A stretch of DNA of 64,000 bases from Herbiconiux sp. Lineage in GTDB: Bacteria; Actinomycetota; Actinomycetes; Actinomycetales; Microbacteriaceae. Positions 37,576 through 45,653 of this stretch are shown one piece after another; position 1 is the first letter of the stretch, and each line of letters opens with the position of its first letter. A program made the position numbers and the translations under genes. The stretch is from NCBI RefSeq assembly GCF_004297105.1, contig NZ_SCVE01000018.1, positions 76,668 through 140,667 of the forward strand, given 5' to 3'. The notes under the pieces were generated by a model. The model ran no database searches. It saw only the letters and a program-made list of their open reading frames with translations, and was not told where the DNA came from.

Positions 37576-38552
37576 GCGATGCTCCTGATCTTCTCGGCAG
37601 CACGGAGGCGCACGGGGATGGCACGGGGGTTACGGGCGCGTTCGGCGTCGTCGGCGAGCTCGGCACCGCGCACCAGCAGCTTCAGTTCGGGCCGGTGCTC
37701 GGGCAGCTCGACCGGGAGGCCGGCCGGGGCGGTGGAGACCGAGCGCTTCTGCAGCTCGCGCTTCACGATGCGGTCTTCGAGCGACTGGAAGGCGAGAACC
37801 ACGATGCGGCCGCCCACCACGAGGGCTTCGATGGCCTTGGGCAGTGCACGCTCGAGAACGGAGAGCTCGGCGTTGACCTCGATGCGCAGGGCCTGGAAGA
37901 CCCGCTTGGCCGGATGCCCCGAGTTCGAGAACTTCGCCGGGGTGGCGGCCTGGATGATGTCGACCAGCTGGCCGGAGCGCAGGATCGGCCCCTCGGCGCG
38001 GGCGGCCACGATGAACCGGGCGTAGCGGTCGGCGAGTTTCTCCTCGCCGTAGTCGCGGAAGATGCGGCGCAGATCGGCCTCGGAGTAGTTCGCGACGATC
38101 TCGGCCGCCGTGAACGACGCCGTGTCGTCCATGCGCATGTCGAGCGGGGCATCCTTCGAGTAGGAGAAGCCGCGCTCCACCTCGTCGAGCTGCATCGACG
38201 AGACGCCGAGATCGAAGAGGATGCCGTCGACACCCTCGATGCCGAGACCCTCCAGGGCCTCGTCGATCTCGTCGTAGACGCAGTGCACCAGGTCGATGCG
38301 GGAGGAGAAGCGCTCGAGCCGCTCCCCCGCGAGGCGGAGAGCTTTGGGGTCGCGGTCGAGACCCACGAGGTGCAGTTCGGGGAACGCCTCGAGGAAGGCC
38401 TCGGAGTGACCGCCGAGACCGAGGGTGCAGTCGACGAGGATGGCGCCCGGGTGGCCGAGGGCCGGACCGAGCAGGTCGATCGTGCGCTCGAGGAGCACCG
38501 AGGTGTGGATGTCGGAGAAGCGGGAGCTGTCGTGGGTGTCGGCCATGAGCAT
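37572..38552 (-). CDS. rsmH: 16S rRNA (cytosine1402-N4)-methyltransferase RsmH
   Basis: About 326 residues of a SAM methyltransferase. [13 protein letters not shown] is the conserved start, [14 protein letters not shown] is SAM motif I and [11 protein letters not shown] motif II; the family's [14 protein letters not shown] and [12 protein letters not shown] follow. It methylates C1402 in the ribosomal decoding centre. The start is uncertain: ATG 38552 or 38546 fit conservation, while ATG 38588 has an AGGTCGGA nearby but adds twelve codons with rare usage (TTA, AGA, CGA). Confidence 0.93.
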   Translation of the reverse strand: MLMADTHDSSRFSDIHTSVLLERTIDLLGPALGHPGAILVDCTLGLGGHSEAFLEAFPELHLVGLDRDPKALRLAGERLERFSSRIDLVHCVYDEIDEALEGLGIEGVDGILFDLGVSSMQLDEVERGFSYSKDAPLDMRMDDTASFTAAEIVANYSEADLRRIFRDYGEEKLADRYARFIVAARAEGPILRSGQLVDIIQAATPAKFSNSGHPAKRVFQALRIEVNAELSVLERALPKAIEALVVGGRIVVLAFQSLEDRIVKRELQKRSVSTAPAGLPVELPEHRPELKLLVRGAELADDAERARNPRAIPVRLRAAEKIRSIA

Positions 38553-38650
38553 CCGGTTTCTGGTTCGTAACCCCTGATCCCCATCCATTCCGACCTGGCA
38601 CCGGGGAAGTGCGCCAGGGCGATGAACGGCTGGGAGTCAGGGGCGGCGAC

Positions 38651-39082
38651 TCAGAAGAGCCCGGGGATCACCTCCTCGTCGGTCTCGGAGAAGGCGGCCT
38701 CTTGCGCGGCGAGGTAGGTGTTCCAGGCCTCGGCATCCCAGATCTCGGCGCGGCTGCCCGCCCCGATCACCACGAGATCGCGGTCGAGGTGGGCGTAGCT
38801 GCGCAACGGGGCGGGAACCGTGACGCGGTGCTGCTTGTCGGGGGTCTCGGCGCTGGCACCGGAGAGGAACACGCGGAGGTAGTCGCGAGCCTGCTTGCTC
38901 GTGACGGGGGCCTGGCGGATCTTCTCGTGCAGGTCTTCGAACTCGCGCGTCGAGAAGACGTAGATGCAGTTCTCCTGGCCGCGGGTCATGACCACACCGC
39001 CGGCGAGTTCGTCGCGGAACTTGGCGGGGAGGATGATGCGCCCTTTCTCGTCGAGCTTGGGGGCATAGGTGCCAAGGAACAC
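38651..39082 (-). CDS. mraZ: Transcriptional regulator MraZ
   Basis: 143 residues with the two tandem AbrB-like MraZ units: [20 protein letters not shown] and the second around [17 protein letters not shown]. MraZ forms ring oligomers that bind short repeats in front of its own gene and repress the division cluster. GTG 39082 lies close behind GGGGGAGG and agrees with the conserved MFLG start; the longer frame to 39160 would run into the operator. It is the first gene of the cluster. Confidence 0.94.
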   Translation of the reverse strand: MFLGTYAPKLDEKGRIILPAKFRDELAGGVVMTRGQENCIYVFSTREFEDLHEKIRQAPVTSKQARDYLRVFLSGASAETPDKQHRVTVPAPLRSYAHLDRDLVVIGAGSRAEIWDAEAWNTYLAAQEAAFSETDEEVIPGLF

Positions 39083-39118
39083 GACCTCCCCCCTTACTCT
39101 TCGGCCAGAATCGTGGGC

Positions 39119-39154
39119 AAGCTCCACTTTACTCCACTTTGCACCACCAATCAA
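39119..39154 (-). promoter_or_regulatory. mraZ promoter with three MraZ-type operator boxes
   Basis: On the minus strand, TTGATT (39149-39154) and TAAAGT (39126-39131) are separated by exactly 17 bases. They are good -35 and -10 candidates. Three 10-bp units lie across them: TTGGTGGTGC (39141-39150), AAAGTGGAGT (39131-39140) and AAAGTGGAGC (39121-39130). The AAAGTG-type box in tandem with a 10-bp period is the known MraZ-binding pattern, so self-repression is likely. Confidence 0.75.
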
Positions 39155-39267
39155 CGACATTCGCGCTTTGATGGTGTTTTGGGCGGGAAATATCCGCGTG
39201 ATTTCAGGGATCTCAAGGGTGGAGGGAAATGGAGGGATCTCCCACTCCGCGTCCTACTTTCGGGCAC

Positions 39268-39295
39268 AAAAAAAGACCGGCCCGAAGGCCGGTCT
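39268..39295 (-). terminator. Rho-independent terminator after the DUF3040 gene
   Basis: Perfect 9-bp arms AGACCGGCC and GGCCGGTCT with a CGAA loop (read on the plus strand) are followed, in the minus-strand transcript, by seven U. It ends transcription of the DUF3040 gene before the mraZ promoter. Confidence 0.9.
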
Positions 39296-39318
39296 CATTC
39301 GTGGGGAGGGAAGTGGAG

Positions 39319-39708
39319 CTACTCGTCCCGATCGTCGTCGCGTCGTTCCCAGCGGTCGTTCAAGCGGTCCATGAAGCCCGACTTGGCCGCACCACTGCGG
39401 GGAGCGGATGCCGGAGCGGCACCCGGCATGGCCGTGGCGCTCGCGGAGCGCTTCGAACGACGCAGAGCCAGGAGCACGCCCGCGAACATGGCGATGAAGC
39501 CCACGATGCCGATGATCGGCTGGTGGAAGACGACACCCGCGATCACCACACCCAGGCCCAGAATGCCGACGAGAATGCCGAGCACGAGGGCCCCGTAATT
39601 CAATCGGCCTCTGCCGCCACTGACCGCCGACACGAAATCGGCATCGTTGTGGTAGAGACTGCGCTCCATCTCATCGAGGAGTCTCTGTTCTTGCTCCGAA
39701 AGCGGCAT
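39319..39708 (-). CDS. DUF3040 domain membrane protein
   Basis: 129 residues. The actinobacterial DUF3040 signature MPLSEQEQRLLDEMERSLY opens the protein. Two membrane helices (YGALVLGILVGILGLGVVIA and IIGIVGFIAMFAGVLLAL) and a basic tail follow. It is conserved just upstream of mraZ in many actinobacteria; its role is unknown. AGGTGAAATAGG precedes ATG 39708. It is separated from mraZ by a strong terminator, so it is its own unit. Confidence 0.9.
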   Translation of the reverse strand: MPLSEQEQRLLDEMERSLYHNDADFVSAVSGGRGRLNYGALVLGILVGILGLGVVIAGVVFHQPIIGIVGFIAMFAGVLLALRRSKRSASATAMPGAAPASAPRSGAAKSGFMDRLNDRWERRDDDRDE

Positions 39709-39772
39709 CCTATTTCACCTCAGGCTCGGGACCGACGCGTGGTAGTGCTGATTGTAGTGCGCGCAGTCTGGC

Positions 39773-39778
39773 TAGGCT
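39773..39778 (+). promoter_or_regulatory. -10 element of a leaderless promoter
   Basis: TAGGCT is followed by six bases and then GTG 39785, which places the predicted transcription start on the first base of the start codon. No ribosome site lies upstream, matching leaderless expression. Confidence 0.5.
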
Positions 39779-39784
39779 AGGCGA

Positions 39785-40894
39785 GTGATGGAAAGCCCGC
39801 GCCTAGTCAATCTGGTCGACTCACGAATCAACGAATTCCTCGTGTCTCGTGACTCCATTGTCGAACGTATCGCGCCTGAGCTCGCTCCGTTCACGCAGTA
39901 CTCCCGGGATCTTCTCAGCGGTGGCAAGAGGTTCCGCGCCCAGTTCTGCTACTGGGGATGGCGGGCGGTCTCCCCCGCCAACACCGCATCCGCCGTTCCG
40001 AGCGAGAACGACCTCGATGTTCTGGTCGATCTGTGCGCCGGGCTCGAGATCTTCCACGCCGCCGCGCTCGTTCACGACGACATCATCGACAACTCCGACA
40101 CCCGCCGCGGAATGCCGTCGGTGCACCGCCGCTTCGAGTCGCTGCACCAGGGCGAAGGCTGGCGCGGCCCCGGCCGCACCTTCGGCGAAGGCAGCGCCAT
40201 CCTGCTCGGCGACCTCCTGCTCGCCTGGAGCGACGAGCTCATCGCACACGCCGTGCTCGGTGCACCGTCGCTCGAGACGCACCTCGCCACCCGGGCGGCC
40301 GTCGACCTCATGCGCACCGAGGTGACGCTCGGCCAGTACCTCGACCTCATGGAGGAGCGCGCGTGGCCCACCGTCGGCCTCGACGAATCGCTGGACAGGG
40401 CGTTGCGCGTCATCGTCTACAAGTCGGCGAAGTACAGCGTCGAGGCGCCGCTCGTGATCGGTGCGTCGTTGCGAGGCGCATCGACCGCGCAACTCGACAG
40501 CCTGCGACGCTTCGGCCTCCCCCTCGGCATCGCGTTCCAGCTGCGCGACGACCTGCTCGGCGTCTTCGGCGATGCGGAGCGCACCGGCAAACCCTCGGGA
40601 GACGATCTGCGCGAGGGCAAGCGCACCGCGCTCGTCGCTCTCACCCGGGCACGCCTCGACCCGCCGTCACGCCGCCTCTTCGACGAACTGCTCGGCGACC
40701 CCGACCTCGACGACGCCCAGATCCGCATGCTGCAGCAGACCATGCGCGAGACGGGTGCCGTGCTGGAGATCGAGACCATGATCGCGGAACGGCTGAAGGC
40801 GGCGCTCGGGGAGCTGGAGCGGGCATCCCTCGGCGACACGGCGCGCGCCGAACTCGCGTCGTTGGCGCGGAGGATCACGCAGCGCGAGAGCTGA
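39785..40894 (+). CDS. Trans-isoprenyl diphosphate synthase (polyprenyl synthetase)
   Basis: 369 residues. The first Asp-rich motif is DDIIDNSDTRRG (about residue 98) and the second is FQLRDDLLGVFGD. GGKRFRAQF binds the homoallylic diphosphate. It condenses isopentenyl diphosphate with allylic diphosphates, making geranylgeranyl-type or longer chains for quinones, carotenoids or lipid carriers. The position next to an Rv2175c-like and a pknL-like gene matches idsA2 (Rv2173) of Mycobacterium. The start is GTG 39785 or ATG 39788. Confidence 0.92.
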   Translation: MMESPRLVNLVDSRINEFLVSRDSIVERIAPELAPFTQYSRDLLSGGKRFRAQFCYWGWRAVSPANTASAVPSENDLDVLVDLCAGLEIFHAAALVHDDIIDNSDTRRGMPSVHRRFESLHQGEGWRGPGRTFGEGSAILLGDLLLAWSDELIAHAVLGAPSLETHLATRAAVDLMRTEVTLGQYLDLMEERAWPTVGLDESLDRALRVIVYKSAKYSVEAPLVIGASLRGASTAQLDSLRRFGLPLGIAFQLRDDLLGVFGDAERTGKPSGDDLREGKRTALVALTRARLDPPSRRLFDELLGDPDLDDAQIRMLQQTMRETGAVLEIETMIAERLKAALGELERASLGDTARAELASLARRITQRES

Positions 40895-40954
40895 GTCCCG
40901 TCCCGCACCTGCGCAGACGGCTGCGCTGCGCCTGCGGCTCAGCCGGCGGCAGCC

Positions 40955-41290
40955 TCAGAGCGCCTGCGCGATGCGCCGCACCTCGGCCTTGCGGCCGGCG
41001 CGGAGGGCCTCGATCGGCGAGGTGTCGAGGAGGTCGTTGGGCTCGAGGAGCCATTCCATGATCTCGTCGTCGCTGAAGCGGTTGTCGGCGAGCACGATGA
41101 TGGTGCCGCGCAGCTCCGTGAGCGGCTCGCCCTCACGGATGAAGCTCGAAGGCACCGACACCACTCCATCGCGGCGCACGGCCACGAGGTGGCGGTCTTC
41201 GATCAGGCGTCGCACGCGGCTGGGCGTGAGCCCGAGCAGGTCGACGAGGTCGGGAACGGTCAGCCACTCGGTGGCGGGCAGATCAGTCAC
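40955..41290 (-). CDS. Rv2175c-like winged helix DNA-binding protein
   Basis: About 111 residues. The N-terminal helix-turn-helix (TVPDLVDLLGLTPSRVRRLI) and the C-terminal domain (DDEIMEWLLEPNDLLDTSPI, then EALRAGRKAEVRRIAQAL) match Rv2175c of M. tuberculosis. That protein binds DNA and is a substrate of the kinase PknL, which abolishes binding. Here too it lies back to back with the kinase gene, 136 bases away. The start is uncertain: GTG 41290 gives VTDLPATEWLTV, with Thr residues near the N-terminus where the mycobacterial protein is phosphorylated; GTG 41317 is an alternative. Confidence 0.85.
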   Translation of the reverse strand: MTDLPATEWLTVPDLVDLLGLTPSRVRRLIEDRHLVAVRRDGVVSVPSSFIREGEPLTELRGTIIVLADNRFSDDEIMEWLLEPNDLLDTSPIEALRAGRKAEVRRIAQAL

Positions 41291-41412
41291 GAGTACAGAT
41301 TGCCACGCATTCCGCACCCCCGGTCAATCCGGTTGCGTCACGAAAGCATTAAGTTCCCCCGCGGATGCCGGATCACCCAGTGTCTATGCGGGGAACTGGA
41401 TATGCCGCTCTC

Positions 41413-41418
41413 TAGACT
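41413..41418 (+). promoter_or_regulatory. -10 element of a probable leaderless promoter
   Basis: TAGACT lies seven bases before GTG 41426. There is no Shine-Dalgarno sequence directly ahead of that GTG, consistent with transcription starting at or next to the start codon. Confidence 0.45.
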
Positions 41419-41425
41419 CGATGGC

Positions 41426-43426
41426 GTGACCAGCGCCCCGCCCGACCCCATGATCGGACGTCTCATCGACGGCCGCTATGACGTGCGGTCGCGGATCGCG
41501 CGTGGCGGCATGGCCACGGTCTATCTCGCCACCGATCTGCGCCTCGAGCGCCAGGTGGCCATCAAGATCATGCACGGTCACCTGGCCGACGACGCCGTCT
41601 TCAAAGAGCGCTTCGTGCAGGAGGCCCGTTCGGCGGCCCGGCTGGCGCATCCGAACGTCGTGAACGTCTTCGACCAGGGGCAGGACAGCGACATGGCCTA
41701 TCTGGTCATGGAGTACCTCCCCGGCATGACGTTGCGCGACCTCCTGAAGGAGCGCGGGCAGCTCACCACCGAGCAGACCGTCGATGTGATGGACGCCGTG
41801 CTGGGAGGCCTCGCGGCCGCCCACAAAGCCGGCATCGTGCACCGCGACCTGAAGCCGGAGAACGTCCTCCTCGCCGACGACGGCCGCATCAAGATCAGCG
41901 ACTTCGGTCTCGCCCGCGCCGTCTCGGCCAACACGGCGACAGGCCAGGCATTGCTCGGCACCATCGCCTACCTCTCCCCCGAACTCCTCACCCGGGGAAC
42001 CGCGGATGCCCGCAGCGACATCTACGCGGCCGGCATCATGATGTACGAGATGCTCGTCGGCGCCCAGCCCTACGTGGGCGACCAGCCGATGGCCATCGCG
42101 TTCCAGCACGCCAACGACCAGATGCCCACGCCGAGCGATGCGAGCCCGGCGGTGCCCGAGCAGCTCGACGACCTCGTGCTGTGGGCCACCAGGAAAGAGC
42201 CCGACGAGCGGCCGAGCGACGCACGCGAGATGCTCGAGCGGCTCCGCGTCGCGGAGTACGAGATCGCCGGAACCCGCCGCGCGCAGGCCGCCACCGGTCG
42301 CACCGTCGTGCTGCCCGACACGTTCGACGCCGACCTCGACCAGGCCCAGACGCAGGTGCTCGAGGCACGCAGACGCACCGGTTCCACCACGGTCGTCAGT
42401 TCGGTCACTCCCGCCACCACGGTCTACGGCACCTCCATCGCCGCTCACGACCAGGGGGCGGATGCGGGCGACATCCCGACCCGGCCGGGCGACGCCCTGG
42501 CGCGCAAGGCCGGCTCACGCCGAAAGCGCGGTGCCTGGATCCTCGCGATCATCCTCGTGGTGGCCGCCGGACTGGGTGTCAGTGCGTGGTACTTCGCCGC
42601 CGGCCCGGGAGCGTCGGTGACGGTTCCTGCCGACCTCGCCGGCAAGCCCGTCGCCGAGGCGGAGGCCTCCCTCGACGCCCTGTCGCTGCTGCACACCCAG
42701 ACCCAGCAGACCGACCCCACCGTTCCCGCCGGAGTCGTGATCTCAACCGACCCCGCGGGGGGCACCCCCGTCGGGCAGGGCTCCAGCATCACCCTCGTGG
42801 TCTCGGCGGGCCCGGCCATGCTTCCCGTGCCCGGCCTCGCCGGTACCTCCGAGGCCGACGCCACGGCAGCCATCCAGGCCGCCGGATTCACGCTCGCCGA
42901 CCCCGTGGCACGCCAGTTCGACTCCGACGTCGAGAGCGGCGTGGTGATCGCGGCGCTCGGCGCCGACGGCGCCGCGATCGGTGCGACCTATCCCGAGCAG
43001 CGGCCGATCACCCTCGTGGTGTCGCTCGGTGCGGTTCCGAATGTCGTGGGGCAGTCCCCGGACGATGCGATGGCGGCTCTCGGCGAGGTCGGCCTCGTGG
43101 GGGTCGACGGTTCACAGGACTTCAACGATGAGATCCCCGCCGGCGAGGTCTACCAGGCGATCACGACCACCGACCCGGTGCGCCCCGGCGACAGCATCAC
43201 TCTCAACGTCTCGCGCGGCCCCGAGCCCGTCACGGTGCCCGGCAATCTCAATGGCATGTCCTGGAGCGAGGCGAAGCCGCTCCTCGTCGACCTCGGCTTC
43301 GACCTCCAGTACAACGCGGTCGCCGATGCCTTCCCCGACACCTTCAAGGTGAGTGCCACCGACCCGGCGGGGGGCGCGAGCGTGCCGAAGGGCTCGAAGC
43401 TGGTCGTCAGCTTCTCTGTGTTCTAG
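41426..43426 (+). CDS. pknL: PknL-like serine/threonine protein kinase with PASTA domains
   Basis: 666 residues. The kinase domain covers about residues 15-275: glycine loop IARGGMATVYLA, catalytic HRDLKPENVLL, DFGLARA and SPELL. A disordered Thr-rich juxtamembrane stretch precedes one membrane helix (GAWILAIILVVAAGLGVSAW). Four extracellular PASTA repeats follow, the last ending KGSKLVVSFSVF. PASTA domains sense muropeptides or lipid II. Gene order matches pknL of Mycobacterium, whose protein lacks PASTA repeats. GTG 41426 fits a leaderless promoter; ATG 41402, with GGGG upstream, would add eight residues. The convergent aroG gene is separated by a long palindrome. Confidence 0.93.
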   Translation: MTSAPPDPMIGRLIDGRYDVRSRIARGGMATVYLATDLRLERQVAIKIMHGHLADDAVFKERFVQEARSAARLAHPNVVNVFDQGQDSDMAYLVMEYLPGMTLRDLLKERGQLTTEQTVDVMDAVLGGLAAAHKAGIVHRDLKPENVLLADDGRIKISDFGLARAVSANTATGQALLGTIAYLSPELLTRGTADARSDIYAAGIMMYEMLVGAQPYVGDQPMAIAFQHANDQMPTPSDASPAVPEQLDDLVLWATRKEPDERPSDAREMLERLRVAEYEIAGTRRAQAATGRTVVLPDTFDADLDQAQTQVLEARRRTGSTTVVSSVTPATTVYGTSIAAHDQGADAGDIPTRPGDALARKAGSRRKRGAWILAIILVVAAGLGVSAWYFAAGPGASVTVPADLAGKPVAEAEASLDALSLLHTQTQQTDPTVPAGVVISTDPAGGTPVGQGSSITLVVSAGPAMLPVPGLAGTSEADATAAIQAAGFTLADPVARQFDSDVESGVVIAALGADGAAIGATYPEQRPITLVVSLGAVPNVVGQSPDDAMAALGEVGLVGVDGSQDFNDEIPAGEVYQAITTTDPVRPGDSITLNVSRGPEPVTVPGNLNGMSWSEAKPLLVDLGFDLQYNAVADAFPDTFKVSATDPAGGASVPKGSKLVVSFSVF

Positions 43427-43485
43427 TTGGTGTCTACCAAAGCGATACGGCCCCGGTTTTCGTTCACGCGGCCGTGTAACTACGC

Positions 43486-43531
43486 AAATAGAGAGGACCG
43501 AGGCCGTATACGACCTCGGTCCTCTCTATTT
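43486..43531. terminator. Bidirectional terminator, 18-bp perfect inverted repeat
   Basis: The arms AAATAGAGAGGACCGAGG (43486-43503) and its exact complement (43514-43531) enclose a 10-base loop whose core CGTATACG is itself palindromic. It lies between the convergent pknL and aroG stops. U-rich tails on both sides are short, so strength is uncertain. Confidence 0.8.
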
Positions 43532-43551
43532 CTCTAGTTGCGCGGCTGCTC

Positions 43552-44919
43552 CTAGCGCTTCAGTTCCTCTGCGACCAGGAACGCGAGCTCCAGGGACTGC
43601 ATGTGGTTGAGGCGGGGGTCGCAGAGGGATTCGTAGCGGGTGGCGAGGGTGTCCTCGTCGATGTGCTCCGATCCGCCGAGGCACTCGGTGACGTCGTCGC
43701 CGGTGAGCTCCACGTGGATTCCGCCCGGGTGCGTTCCCGCAGCCCGGTGCGCCTCGAAGAAGCCCTTGACCTCGTCGACCACGTCGTCGAAACGACGGGT
43801 CTTGTAGCCGTTCGGCGTCGTGAGCCCGTTGCCGTGCATGGGGTCGGTGACCCACAGGGGCAGTGCGTCCGATGCCTTGATCGCCTCGAGCAGGGGCGGA
43901 AGGGCGTCGCGCACCTTGCCCGCGCCCATCCGTGTGATGAAGGTGAGGCGGCCGGGCTCCCGGTTCGGATCGAGCTTGTCGATGAGCCGCAGCATGTCGT
44001 CGGCGGTGGTGGTCGGGCCGAGCTTCACGCCGATCGGGTTGCGCACCCGGGACAGGAAGTCGACGTGACCGCCGTCGAGGTCGCGCGTGCGCTCCCCGAT
44101 CCACACGAAGTGGCTCGACGTGTTGTACGGCGTGCCGGTGCGCGAGTCGATGCGGGTCATGGGGCGCTCGTAGTCGAACAGCAGCGCCTCGTGGCTCACG
44201 TAGAACTCGGTGCGCTTGAGGGCCTCGAAGTCGGCCCCGCACGCCACCATGAACTTCACCGCGCGGTCGATCTCGCCCGCGAGCTGCTCGTAGCGCACGT
44301 TGGCCGGGTTCGAGGTGAAGCCCTTGTTCCAGGTGTGCACCTGACGCAGATCGGCGAAGCCGCCCTGCGTGAATGCACGGATGAGGTTCAGCGTCGACGC
44401 CGCCATGTGGTATCCGTCGAGCAGCCGCTGCGGATTCGCGGTGCGCGACTCCGGCGTGAAGTCGTAGCCGTTCACGATGTCGCCGCGGTAGGCGGGCAGC
44501 GTGACCCCATCGCGGGTCTCCGTGTCGCTCGAGCGGGGCTTGGCGAACTGGCCGGCCATGCGGCCCATCTTGATGACAGGCATCGAGGCGCCGTACGTGA
44601 GCACCACGGCCATCTGCAGGATGGTCTTGACCCGGTCGCGGATCTGGTCGGCCGTGGCACCGGCGAAGGTCTCGGCGCAGTCGCCGCCCTGGAGCAGGAA
44701 CGCCTCACCGCGGGCGGCGGAGGCGAGCCGGGAGCGCAGGTTGTCGACCTCGCCCGCGAACACGAGCGGAGGCAGGGTGCCGATCTCGCGCGACACGGCC
44801 TCGACCGCGTTCTGATCGGGCCACGACGGCTGCTGCTTCACCGGGAGGGTGCGCCAATAGTCGAGACCCGCGATCACCGATTCATCCGCTTCGACGATGA
44901 GCTCTGTTGGATCTACCAC
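43552..44919 (-). CDS. aroG: Class II 3-deoxy-D-arabino-heptulosonate 7-phosphate synthase
   Basis: 455 residues of the plant-type (AroA-II) DAHP synthase: AFLLQGGDCAETFAG, YGASMPVIKMGRMAGQFAKP and the active-site region RNPIGVKLGPTTTADDM, LPLWVTDPMHGNG. It condenses phosphoenolpyruvate and erythrose 4-phosphate, the first step of aromatic amino-acid synthesis. Orthologous to Rv2178c in position. GTG start. It is the last gene of a glucokinase-plsC-aroG unit (gaps of 4 and 16 bases). Confidence 0.95.
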   Translation of the reverse strand: MVDPTELIVEADESVIAGLDYWRTLPVKQQPSWPDQNAVEAVSREIGTLPPLVFAGEVDNLRSRLASAARGEAFLLQGGDCAETFAGATADQIRDRVKTILQMAVVLTYGASMPVIKMGRMAGQFAKPRSSDTETRDGVTLPAYRGDIVNGYDFTPESRTANPQRLLDGYHMAASTLNLIRAFTQGGFADLRQVHTWNKGFTSNPANVRYEQLAGEIDRAVKFMVACGADFEALKRTEFYVSHEALLFDYERPMTRIDSRTGTPYNTSSHFVWIGERTRDLDGGHVDFLSRVRNPIGVKLGPTTTADDMLRLIDKLDPNREPGRLTFITRMGAGKVRDALPPLLEAIKASDALPLWVTDPMHGNGLTTPNGYKTRRFDDVVDEVKGFFEAHRAAGTHPGGIHVELTGDDVTECLGGSEHIDEDTLATRYESLCDPRLNHMQSLELAFLVAEELKR

Positions 44920-44935
44920 TGGTCGTTTCCCGTAT

Positions 44936-45649
44936 CTATTTGGATGGCGCCGGCGCTGCCGGCCGCGTGACTCTCACGCGCTTCTCCTTGACCGAAGTCG
45001 CATACACGTCGGCGTATTCCTGACCGCCCAGGCGGTGGAGCTCGTACATGATCTCGTCGGTCACGGAGCGAAGGATGAATCGGTCGGATTCAAGCCCCTC
45101 GAACCTAGAGAAATCTAGTGGCTCCCCGATGATGATGCCAATCCTCCGGATCTTGGGGATCTTGGTTCCGATCGGCATCACCTTCTCGGTGTCGATCATG
45201 GCCACGGGGATGATCGGCACGTGGGCCTCGAGCACCATCCGAGCCACACCGGTGCGGCCGCGGTAGAGCTTCGCATCGGGGCTGCGGGTGCCCTCGGGGT
45301 AGATGCCCAGCAGTTCACCGCGGGCGAGCACCGCGAGACCGGTGTTGAGCGAGGCCTCGGAGGCCTTGCCGCCCGCCCGGTTGATGGGCAGCTGGCCCGA
45401 GGCGGTGAAGAACAGCCGCGACAGGAAGCCCTTGATGCCCTTGCCCGTGAAGTACTCGCTCTTGGCGAGGAAGGAGACGTGGCGGTCGACCACCACCGGC
45501 AGGAACACCGAGTCGCTGAACGAGAGATGGTTCGATGCCAGGATCGCGCCACCGGTGGCGGGGATGTTCTCGAGCCCGATCACCCACGGCCGGAAGAAGG
45601 TCTTCAGAACGGGTGCCACAACCAGGTACTTCGCGAGGAAATAGAACAT
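44936..45649 (-). CDS. plsC: 1-acyl-sn-glycerol-3-phosphate acyltransferase
   Basis: 237 residues. The acyltransferase motifs are NHLSFSD (HX4D, catalytic), FTASGQLPINRAGG and YPEGTRSPDAKLYRGRTG. It acylates lysophosphatidic acid at the membrane to make phosphatidic acid. The N-terminal hydrophobic stretch FYFLAKYLVVAPVLKTFF would sit in the membrane. Close relatives with the same motifs can act on other lipids, so lysophosphatidate is the most likely but unproven acceptor. Confidence 0.9.
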   Translation of the reverse strand: MFYFLAKYLVVAPVLKTFFRPWVIGLENIPATGGAILASNHLSFSDSVFLPVVVDRHVSFLAKSEYFTGKGIKGFLSRLFFTASGQLPINRAGGKASEASLNTGLAVLARGELLGIYPEGTRSPDAKLYRGRTGVARMVLEAHVPIIPVAMIDTEKVMPIGTKIPKIRRIGIIIGEPLDFSRFEGLESDRFILRSVTDEIMYELHRLGGQEYADVYATSVKEKRVRVTRPAAPAPSK

Positions 45650-45653
45650 CGGC

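Noticed and set aside
40905..40950. Terminator between the polyprenyl synthase and the Rv2175c-like gene
   Set aside because: Only short GC-rich complementary stretches (GCGCAG with CTGCGC) are present, without a U run, so a real terminator is not supported.
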